Positions 34,884 to 42,988 of a stretch of DNA of 64,000 nucleotides are shown here, one piece after another. This stretch comes from Lentzea californiensis (GTDB lineage: Bacteria; Actinomycetota; Actinomycetes; Mycobacteriales; Pseudonocardiaceae). Numbering within the stretch: the stretch's first letter is position 1; the number at the start of each line of letters is the position of its first letter. The notes below the pieces were generated by a model. That model worked only from the letters and a program-made list of their open reading frames with translations. It had not been told where the DNA came from and did not search any database. A program made the translations under genes and the position numbers. The stretch lies in contig NZ_JANBBE010000006.1 in NCBI RefSeq assembly GCF_024648825.1, positions 248,001 to 312,000 on the forward strand. The letters are read 5' to 3'.

Positions 34884-35720
34884 GTGAACAAACGCGCCCT
34901 GGCCCTGGCCGCGCTCGTCGTCCTGCCGCTGCTCACCGCCGCCGGCCCCGCGTCGGCAGCCGAACCCGCTTGCGCCACTGCTGGCACACCGGCGGCCGGC
35001 GCGGCGGCCGTGAAGGTCTGGCTCGCCGGCGACTCGACGATGGCGGACCCACGGACGAGCTGCCCGGTGGGCTGGGGCAACCGGTTCGACCCGCTGTTCA
35101 CCGGCGACGTGACCGTGGTGAACAGCGCCGTGGCCGGGCGGAGCATCCAGACGTGGCTGTACGAGTCCAACGTGCAGAGCACCAAGGACGCGGCGGGCGA
35201 GTGCGTGGTCAGCCCGCGGACGTTCCACCAGCGCTGGCTGAGCATGCTGGACCCGGCCGCCGGCATGAGGGCCGGTGACTACCTGATGGTCCAGTTCGGC
35301 ATCAACGACGGCAGCCGCGACTGCCCGCGGCACGTCGGAAGCGCCCGCTACAAGGAACTTCTCGGGCTGATGGCCAAGGCGGCCAAGGACCGCGGCGTCA
35401 CGCCGATCTTCCTCACGCCGGTCTCCGCGATCAGGTGCAGCGGCTCCACGGCCGTCGGCACCCGCGGCTTCCTCACCGAGACCGCCGACGCGGCCAGGGC
35501 CGCCGGCGTGACCGTCATCGACCTGCACAGGCTGAGCTACACGCTCTACAACCAGCTCAGGCTGTGCCCCAACGACGGCGACTACACCTTGGGCCCGGTC
35601 GGCGCCTTCTTCTGCAACGACCACACGCACTTCGAGGCCGCGGGAGCCGGGCAGATCGCCGCCGTCGTGGCCAAGGCCCTGCGCGACCAGCGCATCCCGC
35701 TGTCGAACTACCTCAGGTAG
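34884..35720 (+). CDS. Secreted SGNH/GDSL hydrolase, CE12-like
   Basis: This 278-residue protein starts at GTG 34884 with GGAG seven bases upstream. A signal peptide (to about 26) is followed by AGDSTMAD (Ser), VQFGINDGS (Asn) and CNDHTHFEAAGA (Asp/His). Six or more Cys in the mature part suggest disulfides, unlike the preceding esterase. It is probably also a pectin or polysaccharide deacetylase with a different acetyl position as target. It belongs to the same transcription unit as its neighbours. Confidence 0.83.
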   Translation: MNKRALALAALVVLPLLTAAGPASAAEPACATAGTPAAGAAAVKVWLAGDSTMADPRTSCPVGWGNRFDPLFTGDVTVVNSAVAGRSIQTWLYESNVQSTKDAAGECVVSPRTFHQRWLSMLDPAAGMRAGDYLMVQFGINDGSRDCPRHVGSARYKELLGLMAKAAKDRGVTPIFLTPVSAIRCSGSTAVGTRGFLTETADAARAAGVTVIDLHRLSYTLYNQLRLCPNDGDYTLGPVGAFFCNDHTHFEAAGAGQIAAVVAKALRDQRIPLSNYLR

Positions 35721-35765
35721 GACCTCACACCTCCGCCGCCGCACACACCCGAAAGGAGAACTCAC

Positions 35766-36911
35766 ATGCTCTCGACCAGGTGGCGCGTCGGCGCGGCCGT
35801 GGCGGTGGCGACCGTGCTCGGAGGTCTCGCGCCGGCCACCGCGGCGCCGCAGGTCATGGCCTGCGGTGACGGGACGTTCAACGCCGAGGCGGTGCTCAGC
35901 GGCAGCACGTGGACCTCCCGCAACGGCAGCCGGACCGTCTACACCGGCTCCGACATGCGGTCCGCCGTCCAGGCCGCCGTCGACAGCCTCACCGGGGGAC
36001 GCACCTCGAAGCAGTGGGTCGTGGTGCGCGGCAGCGGTTCGGTCGGCGCGGGCTCGCGGATCTCGTTGCCCAGCTACACCGGCATCGACGTCTGCGGCAC
36101 GATCAACGTGACCGGCACCGGTTCCGGCGACCAGGCCCCGATCTACTCCAGGGGCACCCGCGACGTCGAGGTGCGCAACCTGAGTGTGACGGGCCGCCCG
36201 CTGTACGGGATCTTCCTGCGCAACGTCGACAACGTCGTGCTCGGGCAGATCGACCTGCGGCTGTCCGGCGGGCTCGGCGTGCGCATCGACAACCGCGGCA
36301 ACACCAGCGTGCGCAGCCGCAACATCAGGATCGGCACCGTCTTCGCGTCCGGTGCGAGCAGCCACGCCGTCGAGACCTACGGCGTGGACGGCCTCACGAT
36401 CGGCACGGTGACCGCTCGCAACGTCGGCGAGTCCGGGCTGTTGCTCAACGACACCATCAACGCCACCGTCGGCACGGTCGACGCGGAGAACGCGGGCGCG
36501 GGCACCGGGTACGCGGCGTTCCGCACCGCCAACCGCAACGGCCGCATCGGCACCGGTTACCCGACGAACATCCGGGTCGGCACGGTCCGCGCCCGCGGTG
36601 GCGGCCGCGGCGTGTTCTGCGTGTCCGAGAGCGGCGGGCTGGTCATCGACCGGATCGACCTGGCGAACACCGGCAACAACGCGGTCCTGGTCGAGAACTG
36701 CACCAACGTGACCCTCGCGGCGCAGAGCGGCACGGTGACCGGGGGCGGTGAGATCCGGCTGGCCGCGCGCTCGGAGTTCCCGAACAACCGCGACATCACC
36801 GTCCAGAACCTGACGGTGACGAACTCGTCGGTGCGCGAGAGTCCCTGTGGGACGAACACGACGTTCCGCAACCTCACGCTGAACAACAGCACGTCGAACG
36901 TCTGCGCTTGA
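35766..36911 (+). CDS. Secreted right-handed beta-helix protein, candidate polysaccharide lyase
   Basis: This 381-residue product has a signal peptide (to about 27) and then regular beta-helix coils rich in NxxI/VxxxxV steps (about 90-370: VEVRNLSV, IDLRLSGG, IRIGTVFA, LTIGTVTA and so on). Cys near both ends may cap the helix. Such folds are found in pectate lyases, rhamnogalacturonases and related enzymes. I see no diagnostic catalytic motif, so activity is open. Its place behind two pectin esterases favours pectin. AAAGGAG precedes the ATG. Confidence 0.7.
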   Translation: MLSTRWRVGAAVAVATVLGGLAPATAAPQVMACGDGTFNAEAVLSGSTWTSRNGSRTVYTGSDMRSAVQAAVDSLTGGRTSKQWVVVRGSGSVGAGSRISLPSYTGIDVCGTINVTGTGSGDQAPIYSRGTRDVEVRNLSVTGRPLYGIFLRNVDNVVLGQIDLRLSGGLGVRIDNRGNTSVRSRNIRIGTVFASGASSHAVETYGVDGLTIGTVTARNVGESGLLLNDTINATVGTVDAENAGAGTGYAAFRTANRNGRIGTGYPTNIRVGTVRARGGGRGVFCVSESGGLVIDRIDLANTGNNAVLVENCTNVTLAAQSGTVTGGGEIRLAARSEFPNNRDITVQNLTVTNSSVRESPCGTNTTFRNLTLNNSTSNVCA

Positions 36912-36921
36912 CGGCGGCGGG

Positions 36922-36955
36922 GTGAGTCGTGCCGCCGACCGGCGGCACGATCACT
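36922..36955 (+). terminator. Hairpin terminator after the beta-helix gene
   Basis: CGTGCCGCC pairs with GGCGGCACG around a GACC loop, extended outward by GTGA/TCAC with a one-base bulge. It starts 11 bases after the stop. Confidence 0.65.
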
Positions 36956-36990
36956 CCGGTATTGACAGGGCTCGCATCTGCGTCCGACCA

Positions 36991-37004
36991 TGGAAGCGCT
37001 CTCA
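36991..37004 (+). promoter_or_regulatory. CebR-like operator before the GH64 gene
   Basis: TGGAAGCGCTCTCA matches the cellobiose-responsive CebR box TGGGAGCGCTCCCA at 12 of 14 positions. It lies about 100 bases upstream of the beta-1,3-glucanase start, which suggests control by a glucan oligosaccharide sensor of the LacI family. Confidence 0.55.
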
Positions 37005-37100
37005 TAACCGGTCTGGACCATTTCTCGGACCGGAGGCCGCCGACCGCCCTGAAGCCGGTCGGGGGACCTGCCGGCAGAGCACCCCTGCACAAGGAGTCAG

Positions 37101-38687
37101 ATGCGCACTCGAACGAAGTGGTTCAGCGCGCTCGCCGCACTGGCGGCGACCGCGTCGGTGGCTACCGCGATCATCCCGGCACAGGCGATCGGCCCTGACC
37201 TGCTGCCGATGAACGTCACCAACAACAGCGGCCGGTCCGAGGCCGTGCACCTGTACGTCCTCGGCACCGACATCCGCAACGGGCGCCTCGGGTACGTCAA
37301 CCAGGCTGGCGCCTTCACGCCGTGGTCGCCGGGCGGCAACCCGCCCACGCCCGCGCCGGACGTGTCCATCGCCGGTCCCGGTCCCGGCGGCACCACCACG
37401 CTGCGCGTGCCGCGGTTCATCTCGGGCCGCGTCTACATGTCGTTCGGCGAGAAGCTCAAGTTCTTCCTGACGCCCGACGGCCTGGTGCAGCCGGCGCCGT
37501 GGGCCTCCGGCGACCCGAACAGCGGCATCCTGTTCGACTGGAGCGAGTTCACCTACAACGACGCCGGCCTGTGGCTCAACAGCTCGCAGGTGGACATGTT
37601 CGCGGTACCGCACGCAGTGACCGTGACGGGCGCGAGCGGCGCCACGAAGAAGACCGGTGAGCTGAAGCCCGGCGGGCGGGACGCCGTCATCAACGGCATC
37701 CGCAACCAGGCGGGCTGGGGCGGGTCGGTCATGTCCCGCCCGGACGGCACGGTGCTGCGCGTCCTCGCGCCGGGCAAGGCGGCCGACGTCGGCAACTTCG
37801 ACCGCAACTACCTGGACTCGTACATCACCCAGGCGTGGAACGCGTACACGGGCAAGACGCTGACCGTGCAGCCGTTCGGTGACCGTCCGGACGTGAAGTA
37901 CTTCGGCCGCACGTCGGGCACCACGATGAACTTCACGAACTCCGCCGGTCAGCAGGTGGCGTCGTTCGCGAAGCCGTCCACGGCGAACGTGTGGGGCTGC
38001 GACGGCGCTCTGCACGCACCCAACGACCAGGTGGTCGGCCCGATCGCACGCACCCTGTGCGCCGCCCTGCACCGCACCACGCTCGGCCGCATCGACGTGC
38101 AGCCCGGCGGTGGCCCCGCCGACTTCTACCAGGGCGCGATCACCAACCACTACTCCCGGCTGGTGCACCAGAACATGGTGGACGGCAAGGCGTACGGGTT
38201 CGCGTTCGACGACGTGCAGGCGCAGGAGTCGCTGGTGCACGACGGCGACCCGCGCTCCGCCGGGATCATCCTCACCCCGTTCGGCGGGTCCGCTCCCCCG
38301 CCCGCGGTCAGCAGCATCGTCAGCGACTGGCACGGCAAGTGCATCGACGTGCCGAACTGGAACTTCGCCGACGGCCAGCGCCTGATCGTGTGGAACTGCA
38401 CGGGCGGCACGAACCAGAAGTTCGAGTTCGCAGGCGGCACGCTGCGCACCGAGAACAACAAGTGCGTGGACGTGGCGTGGGGTTCGACGGCCAACGGCGC
38501 GGCCGTGCAGCTCTCGACCTGCTCCGGCGACCCGGCCCAGCAGTTCGTGCTGTCCGGCGCGGGTGACCTGGTGAACCCGCAGGCCAACAAGTGCGTGGAC
38601 ATCGCGGAGTGGAACCCGGACAACGACGCGGTCCTGCACATGTGGGACTGCGTCGGCGGTGCCAACCAGAAGTGGCACCGCGGCTGA
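37101..38687 (+). CDS. Secreted GH64 beta-1,3-glucanase with C-terminal ricin-B lectin
   Basis: This 528-residue secreted protein has a signal peptide ending AQA near residue 29. The thaumatin-like/GH64 domain (about 35-395) has family features such as FISGRVYMSFGEKLKFF, DMFAVP and the late ITNHYSRLVHQNM. GH64 enzymes release laminaripentaose from beta-1,3-glucan, as in fungal walls. A ricin-type trefoil (about 405-528) has three C-D-x-x/QKW-type repeats (GKCIDV, NKCVDV, NKCVDI). It targets fungal or algal glucan rather than plant arabinan, and has its own operator and terminator. Confidence 0.92.
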   Translation: MRTRTKWFSALAALAATASVATAIIPAQAIGPDLLPMNVTNNSGRSEAVHLYVLGTDIRNGRLGYVNQAGAFTPWSPGGNPPTPAPDVSIAGPGPGGTTTLRVPRFISGRVYMSFGEKLKFFLTPDGLVQPAPWASGDPNSGILFDWSEFTYNDAGLWLNSSQVDMFAVPHAVTVTGASGATKKTGELKPGGRDAVINGIRNQAGWGGSVMSRPDGTVLRVLAPGKAADVGNFDRNYLDSYITQAWNAYTGKTLTVQPFGDRPDVKYFGRTSGTTMNFTNSAGQQVASFAKPSTANVWGCDGALHAPNDQVVGPIARTLCAALHRTTLGRIDVQPGGGPADFYQGAITNHYSRLVHQNMVDGKAYGFAFDDVQAQESLVHDGDPRSAGIILTPFGGSAPPPAVSSIVSDWHGKCIDVPNWNFADGQRLIVWNCTGGTNQKFEFAGGTLRTENNKCVDVAWGSTANGAAVQLSTCSGDPAQQFVLSGAGDLVNPQANKCVDIAEWNPDNDAVLHMWDCVGGANQKWHRG

Positions 38688-38704
38688 CGCTCGACGCTCG
38701 ACCG

Positions 38705-38732
38705 ACGCCGGGGCGCCTGTGCGCCCCGGCGT
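38705..38732 (+). terminator. Strong hairpin terminator after GH64 gene
   Basis: ACGCCGGGGCGC (38705-38716) pairs perfectly with GCGCCCCGGCGT (38721-38732) around the tetraloop CTGT. Confidence 0.85.
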
Positions 38733-38809
38733 TGTCGCGTCCTGGGTGACGAACACTCGTTCTACCGGCGCGATCACCCCCTCCCCGGGAGGCGGTACGA
38801 GCGCCAGAT

Positions 38810-38824
38810 CGACAATGATTACCA
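38810..38824 (+). promoter_or_regulatory. Zur/Fur-like box before the metallophore-like operon
   Basis: CGACAATGATTACCA agrees with the actinobacterial Zur consensus TGAAAATGATTTTCA at 11 of 15 positions, including the central AATGATT. It ends 45 bases before the GTG of the first operon gene. No IdeR/DtxR-like TTAGGTTAGCCTAA sequence is seen. Zinc-dependent repression is therefore favoured, but this is a hand alignment and another Fur-family metal sensor is possible. Confidence 0.55.
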
Positions 38825-38869
38825 TGTTCCTCAATTCACCGCGGGGTTCGCGGCCGATGAGGAGGACAC

Positions 38870-40120
38870 GTGGCTCACCTGTTGATGATCGAGAGCTGGG
38901 TCGGTGCGATGAGCGCGCTGCTGCCCAGGGCGATCAACGAGTCAGGGCACCGCTTCACCTTCATGACCCGCGACCTGCACCACTACCTGCGCGCCACTCC
39001 CACGCACCCGCACCCGTTGCTGGCCGCGGACAACGTGCTCACCGCGGAGACCAACGACGTGGAGGCGTTGCTCGGCCACGTCGAGCGGCTGCACGCCGTG
39101 CTGCGCTTCGACGGTGTGATCTCCTCCTGCGACTACTACCTCCCGGCCGTCGCGCGGGTCGCCGCGCACCTGGGCCTGCCCGGTCCTGATCCACTCGCGG
39201 TCGAACGCGCGTGTCGCAAGGACCTGACCCGCACCACCCTGCGCGATGCCGGCGTGCCCGGCCCCCGCTTCGCGCTCGCCGCGGACTGGCCCGCGCTCGC
39301 CAAGGCGGCCGCGGAGCTGGGGTACCCGCTGGTGGTCAAGCCGGTCGACCTGTGCGCCGGGATGTACGTGCGCAAGGTGGCCGACGAGTCGGAGCTGCGC
39401 GAGGCGTTCGCCGCGATGGAGGCGTTCCCGGTCAACGCCCGCAACCAGCCCAGGGTGCGGACCGTGCTGGTGGAGGAGCTGCTCACCGGGCCGGAGGTGA
39501 GCGTCGAGACCGTCACGGCAGACGGCACGACGCACGTCGTCGGCGTCACCGACAAGAGCGTCGCGGGTGACCCGTGGTTCGTGGAGAGCGGGCACATGTT
39601 CCCCGCCGACCTGCCCACCGCCGGGGCCGAGGCGGTCGCCGTCGCCGCGATCGAGGCGCTGGGCCTGGACCGCGGTGTCGCGCACACCGAGATCAAGCTG
39701 ACCGAGGACGGCCCGAAGCTCGTCGAGGTCAACCCCCGTCCCGCGGGCAACCAGATCACCGAGCTGGTCCGCCGCGTCACCGGTGTCGACCTGCCCGCCG
39801 TGTACGCGCAGCTGGCCGTCGGTGAACGACCGGACCCGCGCCCGGCGGACACCGGTGTGCGCAGCGCCGCGATCTCCTTCGTCCTGCCCCGGCGCTCCGG
39901 GCTGGTGGCCGCCGTCCACGGCGCCGAGGCGCTCGGCACGGCGCCCGGCGTCGTGGACTGGTCGATCAAGCGGCCCGGCCACCGGGCGGGCGACCCGACC
40001 AGCAACAACAGCTACCTCGGCCACGTCGTGGTGACCGACCCGGCCGGCCTCGGCGCACGTGCGCGGGCAGAGCAGCTCGTGAGCGGCCTGTCCGTCGACT
40101 ACGCCGAGGAGCTCGCGTGA
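38870..40120 (+). CDS. ATP-grasp ligase, first gene of putative metallophore operon
   Basis: This 416-residue cytoplasmic enzyme has the ATP-grasp fold. A pre-grasp domain (1-105) is followed by the ATP lobe with YPLVVKPVDLCAGMYV (about 150-165), the hinge VEELLTGPEVSVETV, and the Mg-binding end KLVEVNPRPAGNQI (about 282-295). Relatives join a carboxylate to an amine through an acyl phosphate, as in dipeptide ligases. AGGAGG precedes the GTG at 38870. The last four bases overlap the next gene, and the whole operon follows this pattern. It probably forms an amide bond in a small chelator; the substrates are unknown. Confidence 0.88.
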   Translation: MAHLLMIESWVGAMSALLPRAINESGHRFTFMTRDLHHYLRATPTHPHPLLAADNVLTAETNDVEALLGHVERLHAVLRFDGVISSCDYYLPAVARVAAHLGLPGPDPLAVERACRKDLTRTTLRDAGVPGPRFALAADWPALAKAAAELGYPLVVKPVDLCAGMYVRKVADESELREAFAAMEAFPVNARNQPRVRTVLVEELLTGPEVSVETVTADGTTHVVGVTDKSVAGDPWFVESGHMFPADLPTAGAEAVAVAAIEALGLDRGVAHTEIKLTEDGPKLVEVNPRPAGNQITELVRRVTGVDLPAVYAQLAVGERPDPRPADTGVRSAAISFVLPRRSGLVAAVHGAEALGTAPGVVDWSIKRPGHRAGDPTSNNSYLGHVVVTDPAGLGARARAEQLVSGLSVDYAEELA

Positions 40121-40911
40121 CCCTCACCGACCTCGTCGAGCTCGTCCGGGGCGGCGGGCTGGGCTCCGACCCGGCGGCGTGCACGGTGTCCGTCGGGTTC
40201 ACCACCCGGCAGGGCGCCCGGCACGCCACGCGCGGGCAGTCGTACCGCAACACCGTGGTCAGCCTGCGCGTCGAGGAGGCGGTCGGTTCCTGCGCGGTGG
40301 AGGACATCGCCGACGACGACGTGCACGCCTGCGTCGGGGCGACGGTGCTCGACCTGCTCGGCCACCCGAACCCGGCCATCCGCACCGCCGCGCTCGACGC
40401 GTACCTGGCGCACGTCCGCCCGCACCACCTGTCCGCCACCAAGTCCGTCACCATCGGCTCCGGCAGCTCGCTGACCAAGTCCATGGCACGGGCGCAGGCC
40501 GTGGTGGACCTGCTCGACCCCGCGCCGGGCGACCGGGTGCTGGTGGTCGGGGTCGTCAACTCGCTGCTGCACCACCTGCGAGAGCGAGGCGCGACCTACG
40601 TGCCGTGCGATCTCAAGGGCGGCCACACCGAGTGGGACGAGCCGATCGCCACGGACGCGGAGAGCGCGCTCGACAGTTGCGATCTCGTGCTGGCCTCGGG
40701 GATGACGGTCGGCAACGACACGTTCGAACCGCTGCTGCGCCGAGCCTCCGGCGCGGGCAAGCCGGTGGTCCTGTTCGCGCAGACGGCGAGCGCGATCCTG
40801 CCGTGGTTCATCGGGCACGGGGTCCGCGCCGTGTCGGCCGAGCCGTACCCGTTCTTCTGGCTCGACGGCGGTCCCACGACGATCCACCACTACACGGAGC
40901 GCCCGTCGTGA
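40117..40911 (+). CDS. DUF364-type Rossmann-like protein (putative metal-chelate enzyme)
   Basis: This 264-residue protein has an N-terminal part similar to DUF4213 (about 1-95) and a Rossmann-like DUF364 domain (about 100-255) with the signature TIGSGSSLTKSMARA and VLASGMTVGNDTFEPLL. The family has been named putative heavy-metal chelatase from structure, without a proven reaction. It overlaps both neighbours by four bases (ATGA upstream, GTGA downstream). In this operon it may act in assembly or metal handling of the chelator. I cannot assign the chemistry. Confidence 0.75.
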   Translation: MTLTDLVELVRGGGLGSDPAACTVSVGFTTRQGARHATRGQSYRNTVVSLRVEEAVGSCAVEDIADDDVHACVGATVLDLLGHPNPAIRTAALDAYLAHVRPHHLSATKSVTIGSGSSLTKSMARAQAVVDLLDPAPGDRVLVVGVVNSLLHHLRERGATYVPCDLKGGHTEWDEPIATDAESALDSCDLVLASGMTVGNDTFEPLLRRASGAGKPVVLFAQTASAILPWFIGHGVRAVSAEPYPFFWLDGGPTTIHHYTERPS

Positions 40912-41963
40912 CGATCCCGCGCCAGAACCGGCACCTGCTCGGTCTGCTCGGCCGGAGCCCGGTCGCCCGCATCGACGCACCACTGCCGCACCGGCACGGC
41001 GGGTTCTGGGCAAAGCTCGAGTGCCTGAGCGCCGGCGGCATGAAGGCGCGAGGCGCCGTGTCCATGCTGCGTGCCGCCCGTGAACGCGGCGAGTTGCGGC
41101 CCGGCGCGGTGGTCGTGGAGTCGACCAGCGGCACGCTCGGTCTCGGTCTCGCCTTCGCCTGCCAGGCGTTCGGGCACCCGGTGGCCCTGGTCGTGGACAG
41201 CGAGCTGGAGCCGTCGATGCGCGCCCTGCTGCGCGCGCACGGGGCCCGGCTGGAGGTGGTCGACCGGCCACACCCGATCGGCGGATGGCAGCAGGCACGA
41301 TTGGACCGCCTCCAAGCCGTGCTGCGCGAGTACCCCGACGTCTACTGGCCCGACCAGTACAACAACCCGGACAACCCCGGCGGGTACGCGGAGCTGGCCA
41401 GGGAACTGGTGGAGCAGCTGGACCCCGTCGATGTGCTGGTGTGCAGCGTGGGCACCGGAGGGCACAGCGCCGGGGTCGCCAGGGAGCTGCGCCGGTACTG
41501 GCCCGGAGTCCGGCTGATCGGCGTCGACGCCGTCGGTTCCACGATCTTCGGGCAGCCCGCGCGGCCCAGGGTGATGCGCGGGCTGGGCAGCAGCATCCAC
41601 CCCCGCAACGTCGCCTACGCCGAGTTCGACGAGGTGCACTGGCTGGGCCCGGTCGAGGTGGTGGACGCCTGCCGCAGGCTCGCCAGGGACGCCTTCGTCA
41701 CCGGTGGCTGGAGCAGCGGGGCCGTCGCGCTGGTCGCCGCCTGGGTGGCCAGGGTCGAGCCGGGAGCGGTGGTGGCGACCGTCTTCCCCGACGGCCCGCA
41801 CCGCTACCTCGGCACGATCTTCGACGACGACTTCTGCCAGGCCCGCGGCCTGCTGGGGCCGGCAGCGGACCGGCCGGTGGAGATCGGCGACCCGCACGGC
41901 GTCGAGGCGACGGGCTGGACGCGCTGCCGGTCGGTCGTCGCGCCTGCGGCGGTGCTCGCATGA
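40908..41963 (+). CDS. PLP-dependent cysteine-synthase-like enzyme (SbnA-like)
   Basis: This 351-residue fold-type II PLP enzyme has the Schiff-base Lys in GGMKARGAVSM (about residue 45), the phosphate-binding STSGTLGLGLA, the GTGGHSAG glycine loop and the C-terminal GGWSSGAV. The family performs beta-replacement on activated serine. The staphyloferrin B enzyme SbnA uses the same fold to make a diaminopropionate precursor. A diaminopropionate or substituted alanine building block is therefore likely here. GTG 40908 overlaps the previous stop (GTGA), and ATGA joins it to the epimerase. Confidence 0.88.
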   Translation: MTIPRQNRHLLGLLGRSPVARIDAPLPHRHGGFWAKLECLSAGGMKARGAVSMLRAARERGELRPGAVVVESTSGTLGLGLAFACQAFGHPVALVVDSELEPSMRALLRAHGARLEVVDRPHPIGGWQQARLDRLQAVLREYPDVYWPDQYNNPDNPGGYAELARELVEQLDPVDVLVCSVGTGGHSAGVARELRRYWPGVRLIGVDAVGSTIFGQPARPRVMRGLGSSIHPRNVAYAEFDEVHWLGPVEVVDACRRLARDAFVTGGWSSGAVALVAAWVARVEPGAVVATVFPDGPHRYLGTIFDDDFCQARGLLGPAADRPVEIGDPHGVEATGWTRCRSVVAPAAVLA

Positions 41964-42988
41964 AGATCGATCACGAGGTCTACGGCCTCGACCTGGACAC
42001 GCCGCTGCGGATCTCCCGGTCGGTGATGTCCCGGCGGGACGCCGTGCGGGTGGTCGTGACGCACGACGGTTCACAAGGCCACGGCGAAGTGGTGACCAGC
42101 ACCTACTACCGGCTCGATGTGGAAGCGATCACGTCGCTGTTGAGCCGGCTGCGGCCTGTCCTCGCCGACGCGGACTCGCCGGAGACCGCGCTCGACACCC
42201 TGCACGCCGACATCACGATCCCGGAAGGTGTGCGGGCTGCGGTCGACGCGGCCTTGCACGACCTGCTTGGCCTGCGCGATGCCGTGCCGGTGCACGCGCT
42301 CGTCGGCGTCCCGCAATGGCACGACACCCCGACCGCCTACACCATCGGCATCACCACACCCGAGGACGCCGCGGTCCGGGCCGCCGCGCTGACGGGGCGC
42401 GGGTTCTCCGTGCTCAAGGTCAAGGCCGGCGCCGATCCGGAACGGGACGTCGCCGCCGTGGCCGCCATCCGCGCCGCCGCGCCGGACGCCCGGCTGGTGC
42501 TCGACCCCAACGGCGGCTGGAGCCGAGACGAGACGGTTCGTCTCGTGGAGCGGATCACCGCCGCCGGTGTCGTGCTCGACGCGGTCGAGCAGCCGATCCC
42601 GCCCGGCGACCCGGACGCGCTGGCGTGGGTCCGGGAGCGCTGCCCGGCGCCGCTGGTCGCCGACGAGGACGCCGCCACGGTCGCCGACGTGCGCAGGCTC
42701 GCGGGCGCGGTGGACGGCGTCAACGTCAAGCTCGCCAAGTGCGGTGGTCTGCGCCCGGCGCTGGAGATCATCTCCGCCGCCCGTGAGAGCGGACTGGACG
42801 TGATGCTCGGTTGCCTGGTGGCCAGTTCGCTCGGCATCGCGCCCGCGGTCCACCTCGCCGGGCACGCCCGCTGGGCCGACCTGGACGGGCACCTCCTGCT
42901 GGCTCACGACCCGTGGTCGGGCATCAGCGGCGAGGACGGCACCCTGCGGTTGTCCGGGGTGCCGGGCCTGGGTGTGGTGCGGCGATGA
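41960..42988 (+). CDS. Enolase-superfamily amino-acid/dipeptide epimerase
   Basis: This 342-residue (beta/alpha)7-barrel enzyme belongs to the muconate-lactonizing/dipeptide-epimerase branch. The first acid/base pair is in VLKVKAG (KxK). Metal ligands are Asp in LDPNGG, Glu in VEQPI and Asp in VADED. The second catalytic Lys is in VNVKLAKCGG. The set is complete, so it should be active. It probably changes the configuration of an amino acid or dipeptide intermediate, comparable in role to the histidine racemase of opine metallophore operons. It overlaps both neighbours by four bases. Confidence 0.88.
   Translation: MKIDHEVYGLDLDTPLRISRSVMSRRDAVRVVVTHDGSQGHGEVVTSTYYRLDVEAITSLLSRLRPVLADADSPETALDTLHADITIPEGVRAAVDAALHDLLGLRDAVPVHALVGVPQWHDTPTAYTIGITTPEDAAVRAAALTGRGFSVLKVKAGADPERDVAAVAAIRAAAPDARLVLDPNGGWSRDETVRLVERITAAGVVLDAVEQPIPPGDPDALAWVRERCPAPLVADEDAATVADVRRLAGAVDGVNVKLAKCGGLRPALEIISAARESGLDVMLGCLVASSLGIAPAVHLAGHARWADLDGHLLLAHDPWSGISGEDGTLRLSGVPGLGVVRR

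Noticed and set aside
38761..38869. IdeR/DtxR iron box before the ATP-grasp gene
   Set aside because: No TTAGGTTAGCCTAACCTAA-like sequence could be aligned; the only metal-regulator-like site fits Zur/Fur.
38659..39189. Separate upstream gene spanning 38659-39189
   Set aside because: It crosses a strong terminator and overlaps the ATP-grasp gene in another frame; its translation has no recognisable domain.
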